From: Diphasiastrum complanatum
Taxonomy: Eukaryota > Streptophyta > Lycopodiopsida > Lycopodiales > Lycopodiaceae
DNA: 64,000 bases
Direction of reading: 5' to 3'
Assembly (NCBI GenBank): GCA_029204225.1
Contig: CM055096.1
Span: 36,309,073-36,373,072, forward strand
Every line of letters begins with the position of its first letter. Within the stretch, counting starts at the first letter, position 1. The translations under genes were made by a program, and so were the position numbers. The notes below the pieces were generated by a model. The model had not been told where the DNA came from. It worked only from the letters and a program-made list of their open reading frames with translations, and made no database searches. Of this stretch, positions 1-11,258 are shown one piece after another.

Positions 1-1713
1 TTACATTTTGATGCTCATAGAGTGAACACATGATCATTAGTAGAGTGCTGTCCTAAAACCAACCTGACCATCTAGAGTTTGTGTTACTACTAATCACTGT
101 CTGAAGAATGGTGCCATAAAGCGTAGTCATAACATGTCCAATCATAATGGTGCGATAGTTATCAAGCTTCATGGGATAACCGCTCGTATGGATAGGGTGA
201 ATGATAGTAGTGCACCTATGAAAACCTTAAATTTTTGTACCTTAATTGGATCTAATCAATCCACAAGAGGGATTGGATGCATTGCTACTTTCATTTCCAT
301 CAATATTGAAAGCTGGTATTGACACAATGTAGATTAGCAAGCAAGAACAATAAAAAACAAGTGTTCAAATGACCAAAATAGCTTCACATGTGTGAAGTAC
401 AAGCTACTGTATGGATAGAGAGTTGAGAGCAAAGTAGTAATGATAATTAATGCATTGAACTCAAAAGATTTCTTGCAAAAAAGAGATTCACACAAGCTTG
501 TATGCAAAGTCAACAAAATCTTCAACTCCCATTTCCAATGTGTAGAATGAGCTCCAAAAAGAGCATATACAAATAGTGATGAAGCTCATACTAGTCTACA
601 CGTGTGAGGTCATTCAATTTCTCAATGGCAAGAGAGACCATATCTGAGGTGCAAAAGGAGAAGGTGGAGGGATGAGAAGATATCATAATCAGATCTATGG
701 ACCGTGTATAGAGTGATGTGGCATACTCAGTCCAAAGCCACAGATCTCTTAGCAAAGGAGGTGGGGCACTGGGAATAAACCCACGCTAGAAAGCTCCAGA
801 GGAGGAATTGTCAAGGAGATCAACAAGGTGCTTCCCTTGTGAGGTCTCATATGCACGCTTTTTGTAACGACAAGTATAGTCACATAGGTGTCTTACGAAG
901 ATTAGGAGAAAATGAAGATTTTGCATAAGCGACTTGTAGATGGAGTCGTTTATAGATATCATCATACTAACGTTTGTGATGGTGACGTATAGATGAGCAT
1001 GAGGAGTATTTACGATGTTCACATGGGAAAGCCATGTAAGGCGCGGTACAAAGAGCTGACCGGCTATCATATGGGAAGCTTTGGAGTATGAAAGAGAAAG
1101 CTTTTTGATAAAGATGTTTGTATTCACAACTAAACATATTTGGAAGCATGTTCCACCAGAGAGGGATGGGATGAAGGACATAACCTGGAGCCCAAGTGGA
1201 TCGAAAGAAAGGAATGATCATATAATATGGAGGGGAAAACGATGGAAACAAATTAAAAGGGTATGAGAGATGGTGACCCCATGAAATACGCCACAACACT
1301 ATGGCCACCACTATGGGGGTGGCAAGTATAGGCACCAGAACTCGGCCAACAAGAGAAGCCATTAAAGATGGCAAGCTCATGAGTCTCCCCTAGTAGAAGG
1401 AAATGCTCACCATATGTAGAGACCGGGCCATATGTAGAGACTGTGCCATCAACGTCAGCACATATCCTGTCAATCCCCATATCCATACTATCCAAGGCAT
1501 GTATCCTCAATGGGTCATCAATGGTACATGAAACTTTGTCTATCTAGAACATGTCCTGCCATTAAAACCCCCACAAGGAGTGTGTGACAACAGGGTAAAG
1601 GAGGATATCTGAAGAGAGATCAACATATGCTATTTGCAAAAGCCGAAGACTCATGAAACTCGATCTCAAAGCAGTACCTTGTTGTCGGTCTTGATGAAAG
1701 TCTTTAGGGGGTG
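1..1713 (-). mobile_element. LINE-0: 5'-truncated L1-like retrotransposon, 3' end outside the window
   Basis: Minus-strand, decayed LINE ORF2. Read right to left, 1705-1253 gives the C-terminal half of an apurinic-type endonuclease: a FNGRT block (for the family's FNART), then HELAIFNG and SGGHSVVAYFMGSP, which match LINE-I at 11660-11777. 1180-700 gives the endonuclease-RT linker (KKRAYETSQGKHLVDLL, matching LINE-III at 19640), and 330-60 the start of reverse transcriptase (DNYRTIMIGH-like). All parts carry frameshifts and stops. The element is cut at its 5' end inside the endonuclease at about 1705, and that cut abuts the GA tract that is the tail of the next LINE. It makes no intact protein. 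Family assignment rests on similarity to the other LINEs in this window. Confidence 0.8.
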
Positions 1714-1731
1714 GAGAGAGAGAGAGAGAGA
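1714..1731. repeat. (GA)n tract, (TC)n tail of LINE-J
   Basis: Eighteen bases of pure GA. On the minus strand this is the TC tail at the 3' end of LINE-J, separated from the tail hairpin (1751-1780) by an AATAAAG-type motif. The 5'-truncated end of LINE-0 lies immediately on its other side. Confidence 0.8.
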
Positions 1732-1732
1732 C

Positions 1733-2816
1733 AGAAAAAGCTTTATTAATGTCTTCCCCATGCCAAAAGGCATATAAGACCAAATGGAGTACATGTCAAG
1801 TATGTGAAAACCAGCGTATATAAACGTCTCCAAGAAAAAACTATGCATAAAAGAGAAATGAGCAACATAACTATAAACTTCAAATTGCCAACTGTCCATA
1901 TAGCTGCCAGGAGTAGAGTAATATCATGTAGTGCTGCTGCTGAAGTAAGATGTGATACGGGCTGCAACATGAGGTAACATGGACCGTCGTTGACGTCGTC
2001 TAGGAGGGTGAAAACTGTGTGCTCTCGTAACATGGTGTGAAGTGCGAACTGCAGCATGACTATGAGTGATACAATGTCTCTGACATCGGTGAGGTGGTGT
2101 GTTGTCGTCATCGTCATCAGACCGTGTCCGTCTCCTGGTGAAGAAAGACGTAATCTGAGCCTGAGAGCTAGCATGTGGCTGGTGAGCTAACTGGTACATA
2201 TCCTGGGCGCGAAGTGCTCCTCGGACTCTATCTCATGTAGGGGACATAACAGGCATAGTTTCTGCTCTCGTGGTGTACCCTGGAATATGCTTGTCTCAAT
2301 AGCCAACTGATGTGAGGAGACTCTGAACTGTCCCAAAGTGAAACGGAGATCGTGTGATAGTCCAGAGAGGACAAAAAGCGAGGTAAAACTGGAAGACCAG
2401 TGGCATCCTGCTCCAGAAAGTGAGTCCGGTAGTAATTAGGCTTAACCCCCAGCTGGTGTCGCCAAATACGGTCGAGATATGCTCTATATAAAAAACATCT
2501 AATGTATTGGTGTGTACCCTAAGGGAGATCAATGATAGTGATACCAAATGCGTCTATGAGGAAGTGTGATGCTTGAGAGAACCATGATAGGTGCAAGCCA
2601 CGTATATCGCTGCTCTGTGTTAGGAAGTGCTTGAACTCTCTGGATGTATGTGTTAAGCTGGAAGGCTGCCTCAATCTGCATAGGGGGGGTGGCAAACTCC
2701 GCAAGGATGATCTCATGTGGAATCGAGGGCTTCGCTTGGATCATGCCAGCTAACATGGTGGTTTGTAAGCGTGAAATGCTGGACCAGTGTGAAGATGATA
2801 GTCCTGTACACAGAAA
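1733..2816 (-). mobile_element. LINE-J: 3' fragment of an L1-like LINE, fused to LINE-I
   Basis: Minus strand. 2816-2519 encodes the RT connection region (TMLAGMIQAKPSIPHEIILA, compare LINE-III 18300-18190), and 2547-1924 the degenerate C-terminal part and 3' UTR, ending in hairpin H1 and the GA tract. Its upstream sequence switches abruptly at about 2817 to the C-terminal zinc-finger region of a different LINE (LINE-I). RT domain order is therefore repeated, which points to a chimera rather than one continuous copy. Many stops; not functional. Confidence 0.65.
1751..1780 (-). promoter_or_regulatory. LINE 3'-end hairpin H1
   Basis: Outer stem GTCTT (1751-1755) pairs with AAGAC (1776-1780); inner stem ATGCC (1760-1764) pairs with GGCAT (1769-1773) around an AAAA loop. 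The + strand motif CTTTATTAAT precedes it (AATAAAG on the LINE strand). The same two-stem layout recurs at five other LINE ends in the window, so it is probably the RNA signal bound by the LINE reverse transcriptase. That role is inference from hairpin-type LINEs such as L2-clade elements. Confidence 0.7.
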
Positions 2817-3547
2817 GAACCAAGCGTGAGTGGAGTGTCTCGATAGAGACAGTGGTATCTGTCTCTGATCTCATAGTAAGCTGGACATAAGAAAATAAAG
2901 TGAAACTCATTCTCAACCTCCTGTAATGTATAGCACCGACAGATCTGTAATGGTCGTGGCATGTCTGTGTATCTGCCGGTCTCAATAGCGAACTGATGAG
3001 AAGAGACCCAAAGCTGGCCTATGCGGTAGCGCAGGCCAAAAGACAATGGCTGAGAGAGATAACTCGGTCTAACGGGAAGCCCTGAAGCATCTAAGTGAAG
3101 AAAGTGAATGTGGTAGAACTGAAGCTTAACCTGTGAAGGATCACGGTGAGACGAAACCATATGTATGTATGCTCTGTAGATCTGTCTGCGAATGAACGCA
3201 TGAGTCCCATTGGGGAGGTCAGACATAGATAATCCCCAGCTATGTAGAAAGTCCGAAGCATACTGAAACCATGAAGACTTAGCCCGCTGCCCAGCCAAAG
3301 TGCGAGAAGATGTAAAATCCGCTACCACCGTATCTGGAGGAATCAAGCTCTGAGATTCTGTGAATGAATGTGATAATCCTGAAAATAGCCTTGACAAGGA
3401 GAAGCAAACTCCACCAGAATAATCTCATGAGGAACGGACTGCTTGGCCTGAATCATCCGGCTAAGCATGTGAATCTGCAAACGCGAGATATCACTCCGAG
3501 TGTCTCTAGATAAACCTGGGCACCATGTCTCTGCTGAGTATAGTGCC

Positions 3548-3905
3548 TGTAATAGATCCTAACACCACAGTAGGGCAAACACTCATTGATCCACCCAACC
3601 TTGCCTACTCCCTGATATAGAGTAAGCCCCTCCTAGCCCAGTGTGAGGACTGGTAGCATGCTACTGCCAAGTGTCGGCCACGTGGCACTGACGTGGCCGA
3701 CTGCACGTCGGGACCCAACTGGGGGCCCTATCCTGCTGACAGGGTCCCTAGGCTGTGTTAGGCCCGCCATGGCTATGGACCGTGCTGGGGCACACTACTC
3801 ACACTGTCTTGCCCTGTTGGTCATGTACGCTGGACACGACCCTGACTGTGGTATCTGACCTATCTGTGTTCTCTAGGGTTCGGCACTGGTTACGAGCTCG
3901 TAACA
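3548..3905 (-). repeat. 3' LTR of element A
   Basis: On the element strand it starts TGTTACGAGCTCGTAAC and ends TATTACA. The first bases contain a perfect 16-bp palindrome (GTTACGAGCTCGTAAC). An inverted repeat GTCGGCCACG/CGTGGCCGAC (3673-3682 and 3692-3701) includes a CACGTG G-box, a typical plant bZIP/bHLH site, and CTATAT near 3620 could serve as TATA box. It appears identical to the other LTR. Confidence 0.95.
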
Positions 3906-3918
3906 CTCCCTCCCCCTT
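3906..3918 (-). promoter_or_regulatory. Polypurine tract of element A
   Basis: On the minus strand AAGGGGGAGGGAG, directly next to the 3' LTR and overlapping the stop codon of the polyprotein. This is the plus-strand priming site of an LTR retrotransposon. Confidence 0.85.
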
Positions 3919-6900
3919 AAGAACCGTCTTGGTCCTCTAAGACAAAGTCTGGAAAAATCTTGCGAAGGACGCTGCCTCTTTCCCAAGTGGCATTCTCAAC
4001 AGGCTGATCATTCCACTTAACCAGATATTCTCGGTATAGAGTATGACGAGTCTGCGTCTCTCTACTATCAAGAATTTCCTCTGGTTCATGTGGAGGTTGT
4101 TGAGGATCCAATGGGAGAACTAGAACACTGTCCCCTACCAGATTGTCTGATCTGGTTAAGGCTTTTCGTAACTGACTTACATGAAAGACTGGAAAAACCT
4201 TACTGCTGTGTGGGAGTTCTAGTTCATAGGTGACCTCGCCTAGTCTCCTACTGATGGTAAAGGGACCACAATACCTTGGAGACAACTTAGCACACACTCC
4301 TGATTTGAGGGTTTTAGAGTCAACTGGGACTCTCAAGTAGACTTTCTCACCAGTGGAGAACTGCACATCCCGTCTGTGTGGATCTGCATAATGCCTGGCT
4401 CGATCCTGGGATTGTCTAATGCTACGCTTAGCATGTTCTATCATCTGGTTTAGGTCTTCTAAAAAGTTTCTGGCTGCTTCAACTTTTTCTTGTTTAAACC
4501 CTACAGCTGTGGGTGAGCGTGGCTGAAAACCGTACATCAGCATAAATGGGCTGTATCCCGTAGCTGAATGTTTGGTACTGTTGTAAGCAAACTCTAATAT
4601 TGAGAGATACTCCTCCCAATTAGTCTGCCTCTTGCTGACGTATGCACGAAGCATATCCTCCAGCACTTGATTTACCCTTTCTGTTTGACCGTCCGTCTGT
4701 GGATGGTCAGTGGTACTCATATTAAGTTTAGTATGGAGATGATGGAATACTGCCTTCCAAAAATTTCCAGTAAACTTACTGTCCCGGTCGCTGACTATGC
4801 CGGAAGGTAGACCGTACAATTTAAATAGCCCGTCTACAAACAACCTCGCTAACTCTGGAGCTCTAACGGTTGTTTTGGTCGGAATAAAATGAGCCATTTT
4901 GGTCAGACGGTCAACTGTGACCCATATAGCGTCATTACCCTTTTGGGTTTTAGGCAGGCCTACTATAAAATCCATGGAGATACTCTCCCATTTACCAGCT
5001 GGTATTTCTAAGGGATGCAACAACCCTCCTGCCTTTAAACGCTCTGCTTTATTTACTTGACATTTCTGGCAACTGGTTACATACTGGTGGACGTCCTTTT
5101 TCATACTGGGCCAGAAAAATTGCCTACGAAGAAGCTCATAGGTCTTCTGTATGCCTGAGTGTCCCGCGCTAGGATTGTCATGACATTCATATAGGACCTG
5201 CTGCCTATAATCCTCTGAATTGGGGACACATACTCTATCTCTATAGAGCAAGTACTCATCCTGAATGGAATACTGTTTCCATTTGAATCCTTGAGTCAAC
5301 TGACCCTCAACCACTGGGGTTTGCTTGGGTAATACAGGCTCAGAATCCTCAACGTCATCTGACGACGTATACTCGGACTCATCATCATCCTCAACGGAAG
5401 CTGCCGTATTCTTGGATGAACTGGCACCAGCCCCGGGAACTGGTTCTGGAGTCTGTAACTGTCTGTTCTGGACTGAATTCCAGATAATAGAGAAGAATGC
5501 ATCATGCTGGCATTTCCCTCTCAAGGACTCGAGTAACTCATTACGAATCTGAGTAAAACTCAGCTCGTTTATCATAGGCATTCTGCTAAGGGCATCTGCT
5601 ACTGTATTGAATTTTCCACGCCTATATCTGATAGACATGTCAAACTCTTGCATCAACTCTGCCCAACGAGCTTTCCGACCTCTAAGCTCAGGTTGATTGC
5701 AAAGGTATCTGAGACTCTCATGGTCTGTCAGGACCTCAAAGTTGGCACCATACAAATAATGCCTCCAAGTCTTAAGGGCATGGACTATAGAAAAGAGTTC
5801 CTTTTCATAGGCACTATACCTAGTCTGTGCTGGCTCGAGTTTTTTACTCTCGAACGCAACTGGTCGTCCACCCTGAGTTAGCACAGCACCTACTGCAAAG
5901 TCGCTAGCATCTGTTTCGACCACAAATGACTGATTGGGGTCGACGACTTTTAAAACTGGTGCTGTAGCTAAGGCTGTTTTGAGAGCATCAAAGCTCTCCT
6001 GTTGTGCGGACTCCCAAATGAACTCCTTTCCCTTCCCCTTAAGGAGATTTGTCATAGGGACTACTATCTGAGCATATTCCTTGACAAATCGTCTGTAATA
6101 TCCCGCCAGACCAAGAAAGATTTGAAGTTCCAAAATATTCTGAGGTCTCAGCCAACTGAGTATGGCTTTAACCTTATTTGGGTCCATCTTAATCCCATCT
6201 GAAGAGATAATGTGACCCAAATATGCTACTTCTTCAACGAAGAATTCACACTTGGATTGTTTAGCATAAAGCCTATGCTTTCTGAGCAGTCGAAACACCT
6301 TTCTGAGGTGTTTTAGATGCTCCTTCCTCGTTTTGCTGTAGACGAGGATGTCATCTAAAAATACGACTACAAACTTACCCAAGTATGGTCTGAGGACACT
6401 GTTCATCAAGGTCATAAAGGTAGCTGGAGCATTTGTGAGACCAAATGGCATCACCTTAAACTCATAATGACCGTGATGAGTCCTAAAAGCTGTTTTCGAG
6501 ACATCTTCCGATTTTATACGGACTTGATGATATCCCGATCTGAGATCTATTTTGCTGAAAAACTTAGCCCCGTCGAGTTGATTAAACAACTCGTCTGCCC
6601 GAGGCATAGGGTATTTATTCTTAATTGTGACTTTATTGAGGGCTCTGTAATCTACGCAAAGACGCATAGACCCCTCTTTCTTTTTCACCAATAGGACTGG
6701 TGAGGCCAATGGTGAACTACTGGTCTGAATTTGGCCTTTCCCAAGATAGTCTGTTAACTGCCTAGTTATTTCTTCATCCTCTGTTCGGCTGACCCGATAC
6801 GGAGGTTTAGAAACAGGTGCTGTACCTGCTACTAGGTTTATTACATGATCTACCTCTCTGCTAGGTGGTAAACCATGTGGCAAATCTTCAGGAAAAACAT

Positions 6901-8656
6901 CTTTAAATTTAGACAATAAAGTTTCTAATTTACTGATTTTCTGCTGAATAGAACTGGAAATAGAAACTTCAGGAATAAACTGAAAGTCACATAAGAATAG
7001 CTGATGGTCTTCGTCTCCGATTAGCTGACAGAGCTCTGAACTGCAGACCATAGGGCTGTTGGGAACATCATGCTCCCCATGCAACTGGATCTCTCGGCCT
7101 TTATGCTGAAAGCTGAGGGTGTTCTCCTGATAGTTTCTGTGGAGGGAAGGTCCTAAACTGTAGAGCCAATCTCTCCCGAGAACAATGTCTGTTCGATCCA
7201 GGTGCATTATCTGAAAGTTTATTTGATCTTGGTACCCCTGAATACCAAGATTTAACTTACTTACCATAGTTTCCCATATTTTTTTATCTTCACCCTTAGC
7301 TAATGAAACTATGTACCTATGCTGACTAGGTACTTCTGGTAGTTTAAGCTTTTTAACCAGGGTGTGGTTGATGAAATTATGGGTTGCCCCATCATCAACC
7401 ATGACTCTTACTGACTGGTTACCAACTTTCCCATGCATAAGTACTAGGTCATGCGGCCCAAAGCTGAAGGGTCTCGCTAGCATTGCAGAGGTCAGCTGGC
7501 AACAGTGTTCATGATCTTCATGATACACTTTGATCTCGGAAGCTGCCGAGTCACTGGGGAAACATACAGTCTGAACAAGATGAACTTGTTTTTTATCTTT
7601 TTTAGTGAAAGGCCCCTTGGGACACTGTCTGACTGTGTGTCCCTTGCCCATACACACAAAGCACAAACGTTCTTGTTTGGCTTTCTCAAAATCATCTGGT
7701 TTTAAGGGCTGTATGTGTGAAGGGCGTTTCTGAGGAGCTTCACCTTTAAATTTATCTTCTTTCTTTCTTTTTAAAAATTTCTTTTTAAATTGAAAGTCTT
7801 TCTGAGGAAGCTGCTCAGAAAGTGGTTGCTGTCTCGCTCTCTTCCTACCCACTGAATCATCATAGATTTGAGCATATCTGAGAGCTTGCTCAAGGGTAGT
7901 AGGCGAGTTTCTCTGGACCTCTACTTTATATTCATCTTTGAGGCCACGGACAAATCCCCTGATTTTTTGATAGTCATCCATATTTTTAATCTTTAAAATT
8001 GCCTCTCGATACTGCGAGATATATTGGATGAGGGACTTGTCCATTACTGTTCTTTCCCAGGCTTCCCAGGCTCTATCAAGTTCATTCTCTGGTAGAAATT
8101 CTCTTAGGAAAGCTTCTTCAAAAGCTTTCCATGACCGGGGAGTCTGCCCAGTCTCCTGGAGATTTAACCACCACTTATAGGCCATAGGCCCTAAAGAAAG
8201 ACTGGCCTCAATTGCTTGCAAATGGTCAGGGGTCTGTTTAAGAGCATGAATGTTCTTCCATTTGCTGAGGAAGGTTTGTAGAATATCTGCATTTCTATCC
8301 TTCTCTTCCCCATTAAAAGTAGGAGGCTTTAAATCTTTAAAAACACTGGGGTGAGACCGTAAAGTCTCACCCGAAACTGATGGAAGTGGAGAAGGGGATA
8401 ACTGAGAAGTGGAGGGAAGGCTTCCTTTCGCGGAGCTCAAAATCAAGTTTTTGAGTTCAGCGAACGAGTCGTCCACACTGGACTTGAAATTGGCTAATGC
8501 CAGCTCCTTGGTAACCAGTTCGTCGAGTTCTTCGGCGAACTGTTCCTGTTCTTCTACTTCCATGGGTTCCTTCCCTTTTCTGTAAGCCAAGGCTTCTGTT
8601 TCAAGTTCGTCGAAGCCTCTCTCCTGGGGTTGATCAGGTCCCTGAGGAGTGGTCAT
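3917..8656 (-). CDS. Gag-Pol polyprotein of Ty3/gypsy chromovirus (element A), 1579 aa
   Basis: One open frame on the minus strand encodes all proteins of the element. Approximate residue positions: retrotransposon gag domain 110-260 (AYKWWLNLQ); basic region; CCHC zinc knuckle about 332-345 ([14 protein letters not shown]); aspartic protease about 420 (DDGATHNF, with D where S or T is usual in the D-S/T-G triad); reverse transcriptase about 640-830 ([21 protein letters not shown]); RNase H about 945 ([11 protein letters not shown]); integrase HHCC finger, then the catalytic core with [24 protein letters not shown] and [15 protein letters not shown]-terminal chromodomain ([16 protein letters not shown]). 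The start ATG at 8654-8656 begins MTTPQGPDQ and is shared with element C. Gag and pol are in one frame with no shift, as in many plant chromoviruses. Function as an active element is inferred from intactness only. Confidence 0.95.
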   Translation of the reverse strand: MTTPQGPDQPQERGFDELETEALAYRKGKEPMEVEEQEQFAEELDELVTKELALANFKSSVDDSFAELKNLILSSAKGSLPSTSQLSPSPLPSVSGETLRSHPSVFKDLKPPTFNGEEKDRNADILQTFLSKWKNIHALKQTPDHLQAIEASLSLGPMAYKWWLNLQETGQTPRSWKAFEEAFLREFLPENELDRAWEAWERTVMDKSLIQYISQYREAILKIKNMDDYQKIRGFVRGLKDEYKVEVQRNSPTTLEQALRYAQIYDDSVGRKRARQQPLSEQLPQKDFQFKKKFLKRKKEDKFKGEAPQKRPSHIQPLKPDDFEKAKQERLCFVCMGKGHTVRQCPKGPFTKKDKKQVHLVQTVCFPSDSAASEIKVYHEDHEHCCQLTSAMLARPFSFGPHDLVLMHGKVGNQSVRVMVDDGATHNFINHTLVKKLKLPEVPSQHRYIVSLAKGEDKKIWETMVSKLNLGIQGYQDQINFQIMHLDRTDIVLGRDWLYSLGPSLHRNYQENTLSFQHKGREIQLHGEHDVPNSPMVCSSELCQLIGDEDHQLFLCDFQFIPEVSISSSIQQKISKLETLLSKFKDVFPEDLPHGLPPSREVDHVINLVAGTAPVSKPPYRVSRTEDEEITRQLTDYLGKGQIQTSSSPLASPVLLVKKKEGSMRLCVDYRALNKVTIKNKYPMPRADELFNQLDGAKFFSKIDLRSGYHQVRIKSEDVSKTAFRTHHGHYEFKVMPFGLTNAPATFMTLMNSVLRPYLGKFVVVFLDDILVYSKTRKEHLKHLRKVFRLLRKHRLYAKQSKCEFFVEEVAYLGHIISSDGIKMDPNKVKAILSWLRPQNILELQIFLGLAGYYRRFVKEYAQIVVPMTNLLKGKGKEFIWESAQQESFDALKTALATAPVLKVVDPNQSFVVETDASDFAVGAVLTQGGRPVAFESKKLEPAQTRYSAYEKELFSIVHALKTWRHYLYGANFEVLTDHESLRYLCNQPELRGRKARWAELMQEFDMSIRYRRGKFNTVADALSRMPMINELSFTQIRNELLESLRGKCQHDAFFSIIWNSVQNRQLQTPEPVPGAGASSSKNTAASVEDDDESEYTSSDDVEDSEPVLPKQTPVVEGQLTQGFKWKQYSIQDEYLLYRDRVCVPNSEDYRQQVLYECHDNPSAGHSGIQKTYELLRRQFFWPSMKKDVHQYVTSCQKCQVNKAERLKAGGLLHPLEIPAGKWESISMDFIVGLPKTQKGNDAIWVTVDRLTKMAHFIPTKTTVRAPELARLFVDGLFKLYGLPSGIVSDRDSKFTGNFWKAVFHHLHTKLNMSTTDHPQTDGQTERVNQVLEDMLRAYVSKRQTNWEEYLSILEFAYNSTKHSATGYSPFMLMYGFQPRSPTAVGFKQEKVEAARNFLEDLNQMIEHAKRSIRQSQDRARHYADPHRRDVQFSTGEKVYLRVPVDSKTLKSGVCAKLSPRYCGPFTISRRLGEVTYELELPHSSKVFPVFHVSQLRKALTRSDNLVGDSVLVLPLDPQQPPHEPEEILDSRETQTRHTLYREYLVKWNDQPVENATWERGSVLRKIFPDFVLEDQDGS

Positions 8657-9537
8657 CTTCGAAACTGAAAGAGAGCTACCTTAACTTCTGAAGGAAAAAA
8701 GTCTAAAAGACTAATTTACAACTGTACAAGGGAAAGGAAAGATGACTTAGCTGTTTCTGAGGACTGTACTTGCAAAGAGATTATGAAGAGGAACCCTTTC
8801 AGCTCTTTTCCCCAAGATTTCAGACCTGCTGTCCCGGAAAATGCCAGTTTGAAGCTTCAAAACGGTGCCAAATTTCCCGGTTCTTGAGTTGAGTAGCTGA
8901 CTAATCTGATTTGAGGTGTGGGGCTCCAACAAACCGAGTAAAAACCGGAAGTTTACAAAAAGAAATCCGGAATTTTTGAAGTCCCTGCCCTCGCTGGTTG
9001 GTCAGCAACCTGTCTGGCCCGATTTGTCCAATTTACAGCTCTGAAATCACCTTGATTCTCTGATTTACTCTCAGCCTGTAGGTCGCTGGTCTGTAGCAAG
9101 CAAGTCTGAAACTCAGACTCCTGAAAAACTTCTGAAAAATAGGGTTAAATTCTGAGATTTCTACCCTACTGTCCAGCGCTGGCCCTGCTACAATATTTCA
9201 GATCAGAACTCCTTCTAATCTACTCAGAACTTCATACGAAACTCAGATTTGAGGGCTGACTATACAGCGATGGACCTGCTCTTCCCTTCCTCTTGAATTT
9301 CCGCTCAGATCATAGTGATCTACACTCGAAAATCAGAGAGGGAAACTGATTTTTCAGCGCTGAAGCTATTGTAAAAGATATGCTTCCAAACTACTGAGAA
9401 ATCCAGCAAATTGGAGGATTAGAAAGCTGATCCTACAGCGATTTTCCTCCTCTATTCTTTTCTGAGAATCTCCCAGATCTTTCCTATCTTCTGATAGCTT
9501 TCTCTACTGTTGCTCCTGAACTCCCTAGGATGGAGAT
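8657..9537 (-). other. Untranslated leader of element A
   Basis: About 880 bp between the primer site and the gag start on the minus strand. No credible gene. It has a repeated pattern: short blocks with CAGCG and a pyrimidine-rich stretch followed by TCAGATTTC-like words at 60-90 bp spacing (for example near 9170, 9260, 9350 and 9430). Element C has a leader of similar make-up (57522-58290). Confidence 0.6.
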
Positions 9538-9550
9538 GGCTCTGATACCA
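9538..9550 (-). promoter_or_regulatory. Primer binding site of element A
   Basis: Minus strand TGGTATCAGAGCC one base inside the 5' LTR, complementary to the 3' end of plant initiator methionine tRNA. Confidence 0.9.
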
Positions 9551-9551
9551 G

Positions 9552-9909
9552 TGTAATAGATCCTAACACCACAGTAGGGCAAACACTCATTGATCCACCC
9601 AACCTTGCCTACTCCCTGATATAGAGTAAGCCCCTCCTAGCCCAGTGTGAGGACTGGTAGCATGCTACTGCCAAGTGTCGGCCACGTGGCACTGACGTGG
9701 CCGACTGCACGTCGGGACCCAACTGGGGGCCCTATCCTGCTGACAGGGTCCCTAGGCTGTGTTAGGCCCGCCATGGCTATGGACCGTGCTGGGGCACACT
9801 ACTCACACTGTCTTGCCCTGTTGGTCATGTACGCTGGACACGACCCTGACTGTGGTATCTGACCTATCTGTGTTCTCTAGGGTTCGGCACTGGTTACGAG
9901 CTCGTAACA
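9552..9909 (-). repeat. 5' LTR of element A
   Basis: Same length (358 bp) and, by eye, the same sequence as 3548-3905. It is followed at 9910-9914 by the second copy of the target duplication GTGCC. Confidence 0.95.
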
Positions 9910-11030
9910 GTGCCACTGGAGAAACAGTCGAAGAAAAGAGGCGACATCGTGTGTCTGGGTCATGCACATAATAAGTAGAGGAAAACCTCTCCATCTGAAC
10001 AAGAGCAGAGCGCCCCTTGCGGAGCCTAGCCAATGCAGCTGGGTCTAAACGAAAGCAATGGGCCAGAAAAGAGAACACGCAGGTATGTGTAAGACGCCAC
10101 TATCTCTAGAGGCTGTCCATCAAAATAGGACATAGTGTCTCTCATATGCTGTGTTAAACACCATAACCTTAGTCTTACCAATGTTCACCATTAGCCCCCA
10201 TATCTGATAGAAGTATACAAGGCATCCAGATGTCGCTGAAGTCCTGTAGCTGAACTAGATAGTAAAACCACATCATTTGCATAAAGAAGGATAGGGATAA
10301 CAATATCTGCTAGAGGACAGCCATCCCCACCTTCTTCCCGAATGATCCGCTCAAGGTCGTCAATGTATAAAGCAAAAAGGGTGGGTGATAAAGGACATCC
10401 CTGCTTTACTCCGACCGTACTATGAATATATGAAGACCATCCATCTCCATCACGAAATCTGGCCAAAACTCTCTCATATAATGTGATGATAGCAGCAATG
10501 ATCTCCTGTGAGAATCCAAGGGATGCCAGACGCTGGAGCAGCAAGTCTCGCGGAACTGAATCAAATGCTTTGCGGAAGTCCACAAAGCAGCAATAGACTC
10601 TCTGTTTTCTGAACTTCGCTGCCTCAATGATACATCTCAGTATGAATATCTGGTCTGTTGTGGAGTAGCCTGCTCTAAAACCTGCCTGTCCCATAGCATA
10701 TGACTCCTCTGTCTCTGTGTGAGTGCTGATGATAGACTGCATAACCGAACCATAGAGCTTAGTGGCTGATCATAATAGTACGATAGTTGTCTACATGCAG
10801 AGGATCACCAGCCTTAAGTATAGGGTGCAAAAGGTTAGTGCACCAAGGTGTGGGAAGGCCAAAAATAACAGATTGGTTAAAAACGTAGGAGATGTATGGA
10901 GCAACAATATGGGCGATAGGTTTTAGAAAGTCCGTACTTGGAGAGTCAACATCAATGGCTTTATGGTTTTGGCCATTTTTGATGGCGTTTTCAATCATGG
11001 ACGGAGTGAAAAGGGTGAATTCTGATGGTC
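9910..11030 (-). pseudogene. LINE-I reverse transcriptase
   Basis: Minus-strand L1-type RT in broken frames. 10998-10759 has the N-terminal part (FLKPIAHIVAPYISYVFNQS). 10742-10191 has the palm: FVDFRKAFDSVP, GVKQGCPLSPTLFALYIDDLE, and the catalytic box as LLYANDVVLLS, where the family consensus is YADD. LINE-II still has LLYADDVVFLS at about 14960. 10078-9910 continues into the connection region and is cut by element A, resuming at 3547. The D to N change alone would abolish polymerase activity. The enzyme would copy LINE RNA at a nicked target site. Confidence 0.85.
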
Positions 11031-11258
11031 ATGCTGAGAGAGAGATGGAAGGAGAGTCAATTGTATAAAGTTTTGCGGCATAGTCAATCCAAGATTCAAT
11101 GGCAATAGGAGTTGGCATACATGAGTTTTTAGAGAACATCTTCCAAAAGAAGGTGGAAGAAGATGAGTCCAAGGAATCGATGAGTTTTTGCACCAAAGAC
11201 TGAAAGTACGTGGACCTCTTCCGCAAAGTCATTCTATGGTATTCTCTTTGTTTAGATG

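Larger units (their letters stand above)
3548..9909 (-). mobile_element. Element A: complete Ty3/gypsy chromovirus
   Basis: A 6362-bp LTR retrotransposon on the minus strand with 358-bp LTRs (3548-3905 and 9552-9909) that look identical by eye, a 5-bp target duplication GTGCC (3543-3547 and 9910-9914), a tRNA-iMet primer site, a polypurine tract and one uninterrupted gag-pol frame. Order of domains (protease, RT, RNase H, integrase, chromodomain) places it in Ty3/gypsy chromoviruses. It is inserted in the RT region of LINE-I. Everything needed for transposition appears present, so it is probably young and possibly still mobile. Element C in this window is a decayed member of the same family. 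Confidence 0.95.

Noticed and set aside
3643..3858. 71-aa ORF repeated exactly at 9647-9862
   Set aside because: It is part of the LTR of element A, on the strand opposite to the element; repetition comes from the LTR pair.
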